This document shows positions 1-11,889 of a stretch of DNA of 64,000 nt, piece by piece (the first letter of the stretch is position 1; each line of letters begins with the position of its first letter). The notes beneath the pieces are model-generated. The model was not told the origin of the DNA. It saw only the letters and a list, made by a program, of their open reading frames with translations, and did not search any database. Source of the stretch: Cladorhizidae sp. MBARI D1340-BT2 (taxonomy: Eukaryota; Porifera; Demospongiae; Poecilosclerida; Cladorhizidae); the NCBI GenBank assembly GCA_028752905.1, contig JAQNBH010000007.1:19612816-19676815 (forward strand), written 5' to 3'. A program made the translations under genes and the position numbers.

Positions 1-109
1 GTATGGGGATGACTCAATCCTATGTATGAATGATAAATGATCGATACACATCATACACCTATACAATTAATCCTTCTACTTTTTCTGTACCATATATCTA
101 CAGTCACTG

Positions 110-1347
110 TCAGATATCTTCTCGAGCGACTCTATAGCTACATATCTTCATCAGACTTTTCTCACCAAGATGGCGAGTCTTTATCATCTTCATCTGGGAG
201 AAACTTCGCCCAACCGAAGCAGTTCCAATTGGAATTGTAAGGCATATGCTTGCCAAAGTGTTCAAGTTTGGAAACATGCTGATGAGTGTTTCATTGGTTA
301 CAAGCTCATGTAATTGAGATGCCATGTCTTCCTGTGGTTTTTTGGCTAGATAGTGCTTTAACGTCTTCCATTCAGCTTTGACTTCACTAGACACCAGTCC
401 CATCTTCTCATATTCTTCACCTTCAAGAGACACAGCAGTCTTTCTCCCTCCATACTGATCTAGCAGCACCGTTAACAGAATCTTCGCCATACTGTTGATA
501 CTCGGAAGTGTCCACACTAGGATTTTTCTTAGGATCAAATATGCTGAATGCTGACACTATGTCTTATGAACAGAAACGACTTGAGATGTTGCCCTTTAGA
601 GTTGAAACAAAACGATTTCCAACACTATTTTGGAAAGTTTGAATGTCAGAGGTGGTGATGTTAACACCCATAGCTTCCTCCAGACTCTTCTTCATGTCCT
701 GTAGCTCAAGCACCCAGTTGGCGGCAGGACTCAAAGCATCATCCAGTGAGTACAGAGTTGCTTCCACAAGGGAAGATATGACTGTCAAATCAAGCTTATC
801 AGATTGAAGAGTCTTGCTGAGTTTTGCTAGTTGAGGCAAGACATAGTCGAGTAGATACACAGCAGATACGGTTGACTTGGAACTTAGAGCTTTGCAATGC
901 TTCTGGCTGGTGTGTTTCTTCGTATATGTTGTTGAGAGTTATCACAATGGCAATGTAGTTCTCCTTCACTGCTTTAACACATCGCTCATGAGCTGCCAGC
1001 GTGTATCTGAAGGCTTGATCACTTTCAGCTCTGGCATGTTAAGCACTCTGTGTACCGCTTTTAGACATTCTGCTCGTTTCGGTGAGTATTGGAAAAACTT
1101 CCAGAGAGTAGTGAGGAGTAGTGAGTGTGATATACACATGCTTGATTCCAGGGGTACTATTGGCTGCTTGAACACAAGCAAGCTGTAGTAAATGACAGTG
1201 GCAGTGCACAAAGATAGAGTGAGGTGAATTACTCTTCAAAAGGGTTAGTACTCCCTTGTGTTTCCCTGAAAAAGTGGCTGCTCCATCAAAGCCCATGCCA
1301 ATTAGCTTGCTAATCTGCACTCCTTTCACCTTCACTCTTTCCAACAA
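110..1347 (-). pseudogene. Decayed hAT-superfamily transposase (DUF4371/ZNF862-like)
   Basis: Read on the minus strand, this interval gives four successive blocks in different frames, so the gene is broken by frameshifts and stops. The 5' block (near 1347-1100) has the GFDGAATFSGKHKGV and VHCHCHLLQLAC motifs, typical of the central RNase-H-like region of hAT transposases with a DUF4371-type domain. The next block carries KPSDTRW. The last block (538-110) holds the C-terminal hAT dimerisation signature, with PIGTASVGRSFSQMK followed by a KTRLGEKSL-like stretch. Intact members cut and paste DNA, leaving 8-bp target duplications; I did not find terminal repeats here. It lies upstream of the recognised TAPT1 exons, on the opposite strand. 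Family assignment rests on remembered motif patterns, not a search. Confidence 0.75.
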
Positions 1348-1349
1348 AC

Positions 1350-2220
1350 AATGAAAGTTGGCAAAAATTGTTTTGTTTTATTTCCACTTTGAAGGGTACC
1401 TTTACATGGAATGGCTGACATGCTCCATGAATCATCTGAATGACAGTCTATACGCACAGAAACACATCTGATAGATGAAGACGGGTGTGGTTTCACGTGC
1501 ATAGTCTTGACAGTTGAGACCCAGCAATTGGGTAGTTCTTGCCCTTAATTAAGTATTTGATGTCAGCTACTTCTTGCAAATTATAATTATAATAATAATT
1601 ATTATTATTATAATTATAATAATTAGTAAAGAGCGCTGTTGGCGAGCGAAAGTCAGCAGGTGGAGAGAAGAAGATTAATGTTTGTCTCAGCCAGAGGGAC
1701 AAAACTTACAAAAGTTTGTCGTTGTTGTTGTGCACATATGGAATCTTAGCATGTTTGCTCCAGCCATTGCTGCCCTGGCCCAGCTGATGGCACAGTGAGT
1801 GAAGGTCTGTACTTTATAGATGATGTTTGTTACCTTGATGCTGTTTGTTACCTTGATGCTGTAATGCTTGGATTGTGATGTGGGTATTACTCTTCATTTT
1901 TATGTTGCTTATAGATACGCCACTGTGGTGATTAGGTAGCACAACCTGATGCCTGTAACATCATGGACTACACTAGCAGATCCTGAAATGGATGTATGGC
2001 CAAGGGAGGAGAGTTTTTTTCTAAGAGTATACTTGGAATTAGCTCCCCTGAAGATTGGAGATACACTAAAGGAGATCCAGGTTGATAGATTGTCAGAGTA
2101 CTGAGAGGAAGCGGAAACTGATGAACTTGAGACATCTTGCAATTTTTTAAGGAATTCTTACTACTATCAACTTCTTCACCACCTTCAGTGGGATGATGTC
2201 AAACTTGATGCTCTTCAGGA
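1350..2220. other. Intergenic or intronic sequence with no recognisable gene
   Basis: I see a short AT-rich ATT/AAT tract around 1583-1625 and otherwise unique-looking sequence. Several short open frames exist on both strands, but none has a recognisable motif or convincing splice borders. Confidence 0.5.
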
Positions 2221-2221
2221 T

Positions 2222-3168
2222 GCTGTTGTTGATGGACAGCCTTGGAGCATGGCTCAGGCTTGATGGGCAGCATGGTTGAGGCTGTTGTTGATGGACAGCC
2301 TTCTAGCATGGCTCAGGCTTGATGGGCAGCACGGATCAGGCTGTTGTTGATGGACAGCCTTGGAGCATGGCTCATGCTTGATGGGCAGCATGGTTGAGGC
2401 TGTTGTTGATGGACAGCCTTGAAGCATGGCTCAGGCTTGATGGGCAGCACGGATGAGGCTGTTGTTGATGGACAGCCTTGAAGCATAGCTCAGGCTTGAT
2501 GGGCAGCATGGATGGCTGTTGTTGATGGACAGCCTTGGAGCATGGCTCAGGCTTGATGGGCAGCATGGTTGAGGCTGTTGTTGATGGACAGCCTTGAAGC
2601 ATGGCTCAGGCTTGATGGGCAGCACGGATGAGGCTGTTGTTGATGGACAGCCTTGAAGCATGGCTCAGGCTTGATGGGCAGCACGGATGAGGCTGTTGTT
2701 GATGGACAGCCTTGTAGCATGGCTCAGGCTTGATGGGCAGCACGGATGAGGCTGTTGTTGATGGACAGCCTTGGAGCATGGCTCAGGCTTGATGGGCAGC
2801 ACGGATGAGGCTGTTGTTGATGGACAGCCTTGAAGCATGACTCAGGCTTGATGGGCAGCACGGATGAGGCTGTTGTTGATGGACAGCCTTGAAGCATGAC
2901 TCAGGCTTGATGGGCAGCACGGATGAGGCTGTTGTTGATGGACAGCCTTAGGAGCATGGCTCAGGCAGCACGGATGAGGCTGTTGTTGATGGACAGCCTT
3001 GGAGCATGGCTCAGGCTTGATGGGCAGCACGGATGAGGCTGTTGTTGATGGACAGCCTTGGAGCATGGCTCAGGCTTGATGGGCAGCACGGATGAGGCTG
3101 TTGTTGATGGACAGCCTTAGCATGGCTCAGGCTTGATGGGCAGCATGGTTGAGGCTGTTGTTGATAGG
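2222..3168. repeat. 59-bp minisatellite array A, about 16 copies
   Basis: Direct tandem repeats of a unit containing GCTGTTGTTGATGGACAGCC and GCTCAGGCTTGATGGGCAGC. Units differ by point changes (GGAGC/GAAGC, CACGGAT/CATGGTT), and a few are shortened, for example near 2950 and 3115. The minus strand reads open through several units only because the unit lacks stops in some frames. Confidence 0.95.
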
Positions 3169-3290
3169 CACGGATGTTGGAGTTTGTGTCATAGATACTG
3201 ATGTAGAGGCTATATCACACGTGCAAGGTAAAACAATTTCTAACTGCCTCCTCAGACAGTGAGCACAAGAGAGAATTGGCTTTGAGAACC

Positions 3291-6200
3291 TGTGCGCTGT
3301 TGCATATGCTACACCTGGTAACTCCTGTGCTGTTGTGTATGCTACACCTGGTAACTCCTGTGCTGTTGTGTATGCTACACCTGGTAACTCCTGTGCTGTT
3401 GCATATGCTACACCTGGTAACTCCTGTGCTGTTGTGTATGCTACACCTGGTAACTCCTGTGCTGTTGCATATGCTACACCTGGTAACTCCTGTGCTGTTG
3501 CATATGCTACACCTGGTAACTCCTGTGCTGTTGTGTATGCTACACCTGGTAACTCCTGTGCTGTTGTGTATGCTACACCTGGTAACTCCTGTGCTGTTGC
3601 ATATGCTACACCTGGTAACTCCTGTGCTGTTGCATATGCTACACCTGGTAACTCCTGTGCTGTTGTGTATGCTACACCTGGTAACTCCTGTGCTGTTGTG
3701 CCTGCTACACCTGGTAACTCCTGTGCTGTTGTGTATGCTACACCTGGTAACTCCTGTGCTGTTGTGTATGCTACACCTGGTAACTCCTGTGCTGTTGTGT
3801 ATGCTACACCTGGTAACTCCTGTGCTGTTGTGCCTGCTACACCTGGTAACTCCTGTGCTGTTGTGTATGCTACACCTGGTAACTCCTGTGCTGTTGCATA
3901 TGCTACACCTGTGCTGTTGTGTATGCTACACCTGGTAACTCCTGTGCTGTTGTGTATGCTACACCTGGTAACTCCTGTGCTGTTGTGTATGCTACACCTG
4001 GTAACTCCTGTGCTGTTGTGTATGCTACACCTGGTAACTCATGTGCTGTTGTGTATGCTACACCTGGTAACTCCTGTGCTGTTGTGTATGCTACACCTGG
4101 TAACTCCTGTGCTGTTGTGTATGCTACACCTGGTAACTCCTGTGCTGTTGTGCCTGCTACACCTGGTAACTCCTGTGCTGTTATGTATGCTACACCTGGT
4201 AACTCCTGTGCTGTTGTGCCTGCTACACCTGGTAACTCCTGTGCTGTTGCATATGCTACACCTGGTAACTCCTGTGCTGTTGTGCCTGCTACACCTGGTA
4301 ACTCCTGTGCTGTTGCATATGCTACACCTGGTAACTCCTGTGCTGTTGTGCCTGCTACACCTGGTAACTCCTGTGCTGTTGTGTATGCTACACCTGGTAA
4401 CTCCTGTGCTGTTGTGCCTGCTACACCTGGTAACTCCTGTGCTGTTGCATATGCTACACCTGGTAACTCCTGTGCTGTTGTGTATGCTCCACCTGGTAAC
4501 TCCTGTGCTGTTGCATATGCTACACCTGGTAACTCCTGTGCTGTTGTGTATGCTACACCTGGTAACTCCTGTGCTGTTGTGTATGCTACACCTGGTAACT
4601 CCTGTGCTGTTGCATATGCTACACCTGGTAACTCCTGTGCTGTTGTGTATGCTACACCTGGTAACTCCTGTACTGTTGTGTATGCTACACCTGGTAACTC
4701 CTGTGCTGTTGTGTATGCTACACCTGGTAACTCCTGTGCTGTTGCATATGCTGCACCTGGTAACTCCTGTGCTGTTGTGTATGCTCCACCTGGTAACTCC
4801 TGTGCTGTTGCATATGCTACACCTGGTAACTCCTGTGCTGTTGTGTATGCTACACCTGGTAACTCATGTGCTGTTGTGTATGCTCCACCTGGTAACTCCT
4901 GCGCTGTTGTGTATGCTACACCTGGTAACTCCTGTGCTGTTGTGTATGCTACACCTGGTAACTCCTGTGCTGTTGTGTATGCTACACCTGGTAACTCCTG
5001 TGCTGTTGTGTATGCTACACCTGGTAACTCCTGTGCTGTTGTGTATGCTCCACCTGGTAACTCCTGTGCTGTTGTGTATGCTACACCTGGTAACTCCTGT
5101 GCTGTTGTGTATGCTGCACCTGGTAACTCCTGTGCTGTTGTGTATGCTACACCTGGTAACTCCTGTGCTGTTGTGTATGCTACACCTGGTAACTCCTGTG
5201 CTGTTGTGTATGCTACACCTGGTAACTCCTGTGCTGTTGTGTATGCTACACCTGGTAACTCCTGTGCTGTTGTGTATGCTACACCTGGTAACTCCTGTGC
5301 TGTTGTGTATGCTACACCTGGTAACTCCTGTGCTGTTGTGTATGCTACACCTGGTAACTCCTGTGCTGTTGTGTATGCTACACCTGGTAACTCCTGTGCT
5401 GTTGTGTATGCTACACCTGGTAACTCATGTGCTGTTGCATATGCTGCACCTGGTAACTCCTGTGCTGTTGTGTATGCTACACCTGGTAACTCCTGTGCTG
5501 TTGTGTATGCTACACCTGGTAACTCCTGTGCTGTTGTGTATGCTCCACCTGGTAACTCCTGTGCTGTTGTGTATGCTACACCTGGTAACTCCTGTGCTGT
5601 TGTGTATGCTACACCTGGTAACTCCTGTGCTGTTGTGCCTGCTACACCTGGTAACTCCTGTGCTGTTGCATAAGCTACACCTGGTAACTCCTGTGCTGTT
5701 GTGCCTGCTACACCTGGTAACTCATGTGCTGTTGTGTATGCTACACCTGGTAACTCCTGTGCTGTTGCATATGCTACACCTGGTAACTCCTGTGCTGTTG
5801 CATATGCTACACCTGGTAACTCCTGTGCTGTTGTGTATGCTACACCTGGTAACTCCTGTGCTGTTGTGTATGCTACACCTGGTAACTCCTGTGCTGTTGT
5901 GTATGCTACACCTGGTAACTCCTGTGCTGTTGTGTATGCTACACCTGGTAACTCCTGTGCTGTTGCATATGCTACACCTGGTAACTCCTGTGCTGTTGTG
6001 TATGCTACACCTGGTAACTCCTGTGCTGTTGTGCCTGATACACCTGGTAACTCCTGTGCTGTTGCGTATGCTACACCTGGTAACTCCTGAGCTGTTGTGT
6101 ATGCTACACCTGGTAACTCCTGTGCTGTTGTGTATGCTACACCTGGTAACTCCTGTGCTGTTGCATATGCTACACCTGGTAACTCCTGTGCTGTTGCATA

Positions 6201-7349
6201 TGCTACACCTGGTAACTCCTGTGCTGTTGTGTATGCTACACCTGGTAACTCCTGTGCTGTTGTGCCTGCTACATCTGGTAACTCCTGTGCTGTTGTGTAT
6301 GCTACACCTGGTAACTCCTGTGCTGTTGTGTATGCTACACCTGGTAACTCCTGTGCTGTTGCATATGCTCCACCTGGTAACTCCTGTGCTGTTGCATATG
6401 CTACACCTGGTAACTCCTGTGCTGTTGTGTATGCTACACCTGGTAACTCCTGTGCTGTTGTGTATGCTACACCTGGTAACTCCTGTGCTGTTGCATATGC
6501 TACACCTGGTAACTCCTGTGCTGTTGCATATGCTACACCTGGTAACTCCTGTGCTGTTGTGTATGCTCCACCTGGTAACTCCTGTGCTGTTGTGTATGCT
6601 ACACCTGGTAACTCCTGTGCTGTTGTGTATGCTACACCTGGTAACTCCTGTGCTGTTGCATATGCTCCACCTGGTAACTCCTGTGCTGTTGTGTATGCTA
6701 CACCTGGTAACTCCTGTGCTGTTGTGTATGCTACACCTGGTAACTCCTGTGCTGTTGTGTATGCTACACCTGGTAACTCCTGTGCTGTTGTGTATGCTAC
6801 ACCTGGTAACTCCTGTGCTGTTGTGTATGCTACACCTGGTAACTCCTGTGCTGTTGTGTATGCTACACCTGGTAACTCCTGTGCTGTTGCATATGCTACA
6901 CCTGGTAACTCCTGCGCTGTTGCATATGCTGCACCTGGTAACTCCTGTGCTGTTGTGTATGCTACACCTGGTAACTCCTGTGCTGTTGTGTATGCTACAC
7001 CTGGTAACTCCTGTGCTGTTGCATATGCTACACCTGGTAACTCCTGTGCTGTTGTGTATGCTACACCTGGTAACTCCTGTGCTGTTGTGTATGCTACACC
7101 TGGTAACTCCTGTGCTGTTGTGTATGCTACACCTGGTAACTCCTGTGCTGTTGTGTATGCTACACCTGGTAACTCCTGAGCTGTTGTGCCTGCTACACCT
7201 GGTAACTCCTGTGCTGTTGCATATGCTACACCTGGTAACTCCTGTGCTGTTGTGTATGCTACACCTGGTAACTCCTGTGCTGTTGTGTATGCTACACCTG
7301 GTAACTCCTGTGCTGTTGTGCCTGCTACACCTGGTAACTCCTATGCTGT
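3291..7349. repeat. 30-bp minisatellite array B, about 135 copies (4.06 kb)
   Basis: Perfect-register 30-bp direct repeats with the core GCTACACCTGGTAACTCCTG, followed by TGCTGTTG and a variable hexamer (TGTATG, CATATG or TGCCTG). Because 30 is divisible by three, two frames stay open for kilobases, one reading YATPGNSCAVV and the other LLCMLHLVTPV. A shortened unit near 3909 switches the register between them. Rare stops occur at about 5671, 6088 and 7178 in one frame. There is no signal peptide, flanking exon or codon-level conservation pattern, so I call it non-coding satellite DNA. Confidence 0.95.
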
Positions 7350-7539
7350 GTTGCAGTTGTATTCGTGCTCAACTGTTTGCTATTCGTGCTCAACTGTTTG
7401 CTATTCGTATATTTGACCTAGGAACAGATCAGTGCCATCTCTGCAGTACATGTTTGTAATGTTTCTGGTCTCATTAAACACTAAATTTGGTGTAGTCTTG
7501 TGCCTAGAATAGATTGTTATAATCCGATGTGCAGAGCAG

Positions 7540-8212
7540 TTCACTTATTTTGACATTCCTTCATCTTTGTGTAGTGCAGCTAGTTCACTTATTTACATAT
7601 TCCTTCATCTTTGGGTAGTGCAGCTAGTTCACTTATTTACATATTCCTTCATCTTTGGGTAGTGCAGCTAGTTCAATTTACATATTCCTTCATCTTTGGG
7701 TAGTGCAGCAAGTTCACTTATTTACATATTCCTTCATCTTTGTGTAGAGCAGCTAGTTCACTTGTTTACATATTCCTTCATCTTTGGGTAGTGCAGCTAG
7801 TTCACTTATTTACATATTCCTTCATCTTTGTGTAGTGCAGCTAGTTCACTTATTTACATATTCCTTCATCTTTGGGTAGTGCAGCTAGTTCACTTATTTA
7901 CATATTCCTTCATCTTTGTGTAGAGCAGCTAGTTCACTTATTTACATATTCCTTCATCTTTGGGTAGTGCAGCTAGTTCACTTATTTACATATTCCTTCA
8001 TCTTTGGGTAGTGCAGCTAGTTCACTTATTTACATATTCCTTCATCTTTGGGTAGTGCAGCTAGTTCACTTATTTACATATTCCTTCATCTTTGTGTAGA
8101 GCAGCTAGTACACTTATTTACATATTCCTTCATCATTGTGTAGAGCAGCTAGTTCACTTATTTACATATTCCTTCATCTTTGGGTAGTGCAGCTAGTTCA
8201 CTTATTTACATA
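7540..8212. repeat. 44-bp minisatellite array C, left part, about 15 copies
   Basis: Tandem unit containing TTCACTTATTTACATATTCC and TTCATCTTTGGGTAGTGCAG, with small variants (GTGTAGAGCAG). The array is cut at 8212 by an inserted inverted-repeat element and resumes at 9537 in the same register. Confidence 0.95.
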
Positions 8213-9536
8213 TAGTCAATTGGGGTTAAAAAAAAAAGCCGTTTCCCTTACCTTTTAAGAGCCAGAGTAAAGGATTTACTAAAAACACATGTGCCATCCT
8301 CTAGTACTTTACTATCAAATGATGACTACATAAATTAAAAAAATATATCCTATGTCCTATAATGAAATATTAATAAAAATATGGTGGCTTTTTTTACCCC
8401 ATGAAAGGGGTAAAAAAAAGCCGGTTCGGGGTTAAAAAAATCCACCCCTTTAAAAATATCCTAAACAGTAAAATCAAATGTAAATACTTCAATATTTTAT
8501 CAATTGAATCTTTTTTCGTTAAAATTTGTTCAAATACTACAATTAATAGTACAGTAATGGTTAACAGTTGGGTTTTATTGCATTTTCTTTAAGAAAAATA
8601 CTTGAAAATGTTTATCACTTTTGCTTCACACTCAAACTTCAGTAGTGCCTTCCCTCGACTGTCTCCACTACTGGCTGAACAGGGCCATACATGCAACGAT
8701 CCACTGCTACTATCTCCACATCTTCCTGCTTTGGCCAATCATAGAAAATGTGTGTTGAGTCTGTGCTTCGCTCTTTTTTTGTGATGGAAGGCTGATGTGG
8801 GATCAGCATCTTCGTCATCACTGAAAACTTTTGTTATGATGAAATAGTCCATGTACCATTGATAATCAATGACTAAAGTTGGTTTATTCATATTCAGTTA
8901 CTCACATTATAATTTATATATATATATACTATTGTATCATTCTGTCCATCAGAATGATGCAATAGTCCATGTACCATTGACTAGGTGGTTTATTTATATT
9001 CAAATAATTCATATTACTAATAATTATGCTTTAACTCACAAATTAGCATGACTGGAGAAGAAAAAATGAAAATATAGTATCGAAAAAAGACTAGAAAAAA
9101 ATTGCAAAAAAAACACCTGGCTTTTTTTTACCCCGAGTGACCAAAAATATCTGGGGTAAAAAAAAGCCGGTCCAAAAAACCCTAAAATATCAACAAAAAA
9201 ATGAATTTTTTTTTGTCAATGAATAAACCATTTAGTAACTATTTTCTTTTGGCTAGCGTTCATAATTTACTAACTAGTTTGATTAATCTACCCAAAAGTT
9301 CAGGTGAGTCAGAAAAAAGTTAATTTCGGGTATTTTCTACATGTTTAGGTTTTTAATTTTGTCATGTCCTCCATGTCAATATTTTTATACAAAAACACAC
9401 ATTAATGAAAAGCCCATTAAAAGTACTTGACAGATCAAGGATTGTTTAAATTCTTAAAGCAGCTGTGTCTTCCCCAGACCCCTGGTCTTTTTTTACCCCA
9501 ACTTACCCCCCGGCTTTTTTTTACCCCAATCGACTA
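8213..9536. mobile_element. 1.32-kb TA-flanked inverted-repeat DNA element inserted in array C
   Basis: The left end TAGTCAATTGGGGTTAAAAA and the right end (reverse complement TAGTCGATTGGGGTAAAAA) form terminal inverted repeats of about 28 bp with few mismatches. The flanking array unit reads TTTACATATTCC when intact. Here it is split as TTTACATA and TATTCC, so a TA (or ATAT) target duplication is directly visible. The end motif GGGGTAAAAAAAGCCGG recurs inside in both orientations, near 8389, 8407, 8427, 9119, 9152 and 9486. No intact transposase is present, so it looks non-autonomous. A TA target would suit the Tc1/mariner or a related superfamily, but I cannot assign it. Confidence 0.8.
8639..8821 (-). 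CDS. Short open frame of unknown origin inside the inverted-repeat element
   Basis: A 60-codon minus-strand frame containing FYDWPKQEDVEIVAVDRCMY. Its composition looks like real protein, unlike the AT-rich surroundings. It could be a remnant of the element's own transposase or a captured host exon. I do not recognise the family, there is no clear splice context, and the frame ends in a stop with further readable residues beyond it. Confidence 0.25.
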   Translation of the reverse strand: MMTKMLIPHQPSITKKERSTDSTHIFYDWPKQEDVEIVAVDRCMYGPVQPVVETVEGRHY

Positions 9537-10018
9537 TATTCCTTCATCTTTGGGTAGTGCAGCTAGTTCACTTATTTACATATTCCTTCATCTTTGGGTA
9601 GTGCAGCTAGTTCACTTATTTACATATTCCTTCATCTTTGTAGTGCAGCTAGTTCACTTATTTACATATTCCTTCATCTTTGTGTAGAGCAGCTAGTTCA
9701 CTTATTTACATATTCCTTCATCTTTGGGTAGAGCAGCTAGTTCACTTATTTACATATTCCTTCATCTTTGGGTAGTGCAGCTAGTTCCACTTATTTACAT
9801 ATTCCTTCATCTTTGGGTAGTGCAGCTAGTTCACTTATTTACATATTCCTTCATCTTTGTGTAGTGCAGCTAGTTCACTTATTTATATAATTATATATTC
9901 CTTCATCTTTGGGTAGTGCAGCTAGTTATATATATATATTCCTTCATCTTTGTGTAGTGCAGCTAGTTCACTTATTTATATATATATATTCCTTCATCTT
10001 TGTGTAGTGCAGCAAGCA
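9537..10018. repeat. 44-bp minisatellite array C, right part, about 11 copies
   Basis: Continuation of the 44-bp array after the inserted element. The last copies (9880-10000) carry TATATA expansions, and the array ends about 13 bases before the first recognised TAPT1 exon. It therefore occupies the place where a branch point and polypyrimidine tract would lie. Confidence 0.95.
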
Positions 10019-10031
10019 TCCTTTGTTTCAG

Positions 10032-10128
10032 TATGTTTGGCATGAGTTATATTGACACTTCTGCCCTTTACCACATCATCCGGGCTCAGAGTGTGATCAA
10101 GCTCTATGTCATCTACAACATGCTAGAG
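10032..10128 (+). CDS. TAPT1: TAPT1 homologue, first recognised exon in window
   Basis: Exon bounded by TTTGTTTCAG at the acceptor and GAG|GTGGGT at the donor. It encodes a stretch including YHIIRAQSVIKLYVIYNMLE, which matches the strongly conserved YHLIRGQ-VIKLY-NMLE segment of TAPT1 (transmembrane anterior posterior transformation protein 1; EMP65 in yeast). TAPT1 is a multi-pass membrane protein of the endoplasmic reticulum and secretory pathway, linked in vertebrates to skeletal patterning and cilia. The exon starts with one base completing a split codon and ends in phase 0. The N-terminal third of the protein is not visible upstream. The recognition is by remembered family sequence; phase agreement across all seven exons makes it firm. 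Confidence 0.93.
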
Positions 10129-10238
10129 GTGGGTGTGTTGCAAGCCTGTAATTGTGTGGTATACTGCTTGCATACAGAGTTGTGGGATTGTTCTAGGGAT
10201 GGAAAGCTTGCTCTCTGTTGTTGTTGTTTCTTTTGTTG

Positions 10239-10600
10239 CTATGTTTATATTATTATTATTATTATTAATATTTATTATTCCTATGATTATTGTTATTGTT
10301 GTTATTTATTTATTAAAACCATTATTTATTATTATTGCTATGAACATATTATTAATTGCTATGATTTGATTTATTATTATTTATTATTGCTATGATTATA
10401 GTATTATTATTTGTTATTATTATTATTATTTATTATTGCCATGATTATATTGCTATGATTATAGTATTATTATATTATTTATTATTTGCTTAATTAATTA
10501 AAATGATTATTTGCTTAAAATGGTATTATTATTATTTTAGCATCCAGTGAAATAACATCCAGTGAAATAATAATAACAACAACAATAATAATAATAATTG
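10239..10600. repeat. Degenerate ATT-rich microsatellite
   Basis: Imperfect ATT/TTA repeats with GTT and CTATGATT interruptions, in the first visible TAPT1 intron. They grade into the GTT/GTA tract at about 10625. Confidence 0.85.
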
Positions 10601-10624
10601 AGAAGATTATGGTTGTATTGCTAT

Positions 10625-11745
10625 GATGATGTTGTTGTTGTTGTAGTTGTTGTTGTTGTTGTTGTTGTAGTTGTTGTTGTAGTAGTAGTTGTTGTTGTTG
10701 TAGTTGTTGTTGTTGTTGTTGTAGTTGTTGTTCTTGTAGTTGTTGTAGTTGTTGTTGTTGTTGTTGTTGTAGTAGTAGTAGTTGTTGTTGTTGTAGTTGT
10801 TGTTGTAGTGTAGTTGTTGTTATTGTAGTTGTTGTAGTAGTAGTAGTTGTTGTTGTTGTAGTTGTTGTTGTTGTTGTAGTTGTTGTTGTTGTTGTTGTTG
10901 TAGTTGTTTTTTTGTAGTAGTTGTTGTAGTTGTTGTAGTTGTTGTAGTTGTAGTTGTTGTAGTTGTTGTAGTAGTTGTAGTTGTAGTTGTTGTAGTTGTT
11001 GTTGTAGTTGTTGTAGTTGTTGTTGTTGTAGTTGTTGTAGTAGTTGTTGTTGTTGTAGTTGTTGTTGTTGTAGTTGTTGTAGTTGTTGTTGTTGTTGTAG
11101 TTGTTGTAGTTGTTGTTGTTGTAGTAGTTGTTGTTGTTGTAGTAGTAGTAGTTGTTGTAGTAGTTGTTGTTGTAGTAGTTGTTGTTGTAGTTGTTGTTGT
11201 TGTTGTAGTTGTTGTTGTTGTAGTAGTAGTTGTTGTAGTAGTTGTTGTCTCTGTTGTTGTTGTTGTCTCTGTTGTTGTTGTAGTTGTTGTTGTAGTTGTT
11301 GTTGTTGTTGTAGTTGTTGTTGTAGTTGTTGTAGTTGTTGTAGTAGTTGTTGTAGTAGTTGTTGTAGTAGTTGTTGTAGTAGTTGTTGTAGTAGTTGTTG
11401 TAGTAGTTGTTGTAGTAGTTGTTGTAGTAGTAGTTGTTGTAGTAGTTGTTGTAGTAGTTGTTGTCTCTGTTGTTGTTGTTGTCTCTGTTGTTGTTGTAGT
11501 TGTTGTTGTAGTTGTTGTTGTTGTTGTAGTTGTTGTTGTAGTTGTTGTAGTTGTTGTAGTAGTTGTTGTAGTAGTTGTTGTAGTAGTTGTTGTAGTAGTT
11601 GTTGTAGTAGTTGTTGTAGTAGTTGTTGTAGTAGTTGTTGTAGTAGTTGTTGTAGTAGTTGTTGTAGTAGTTGTTGTAGTAGTTGTTGTAGTAGTTGTTG
11701 TAGTAGTTGTTGTAGTTGTATTAGTTGTATTAGTTGTTTTTGTTG
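10625..11745. repeat. 1.1-kb GTT/GTA trinucleotide tract with higher-order copies
   Basis: A nearly pure trinucleotide array of GTT interspersed with GTA, lacking C on the + strand apart from a few CTCTG interruptions. A block with two CTCTG interruptions at about 11248-11272 recurs about 215 bp later, at about 11463-11487, so part of the array was duplicated as a larger unit. The minus strand gives a threonine homopolymer frame and the plus strand Cys/Ser or Val frames; these are compositional artefacts. It lies wholly in the TAPT1 intron 10129-11889. Confidence 0.95.
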
Positions 11746-11889
11746 TGTGTGTGTGTGTGTGTTTTGGGGGGGGCATCCACCATTTTGAAGAAAGGATCAA
11801 ACCAATACAGGGAGTACTATACTAACACACTCCTTGACATCATTCCTAGTGGTGTGGAGAGTGAGTTGTCTTTGTTATCATTCCTTTAG

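Noticed and set aside
1909..2142. Minus-strand gene with a serine-rich frame
   Set aside because: Short, no motif, no splice context, and the + strand is similarly ambiguous.
2222..3168. CRISPR array
   Set aside because: Tandem repeats have no unique spacers and the sequence is eukaryotic; the same applies to all other arrays here.
3335..7459. 1,374-codon open frame as a repeat protein gene
   Set aside because: It is explained by a 30-bp tandem unit without stops; a second frame is open as well, and there are no flanking exons or start context.
1..10000. Upstream TAPT1 exons
   Set aside because: I searched for the conserved segments preceding the YHIIRAQ exon and found none; they are probably outside the window.
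10820..11800. Threonine homopolymer protein on the minus strand
   Set aside because: Direct translation of a GTT/GTA trinucleotide tract; the opposite strand is equally open.
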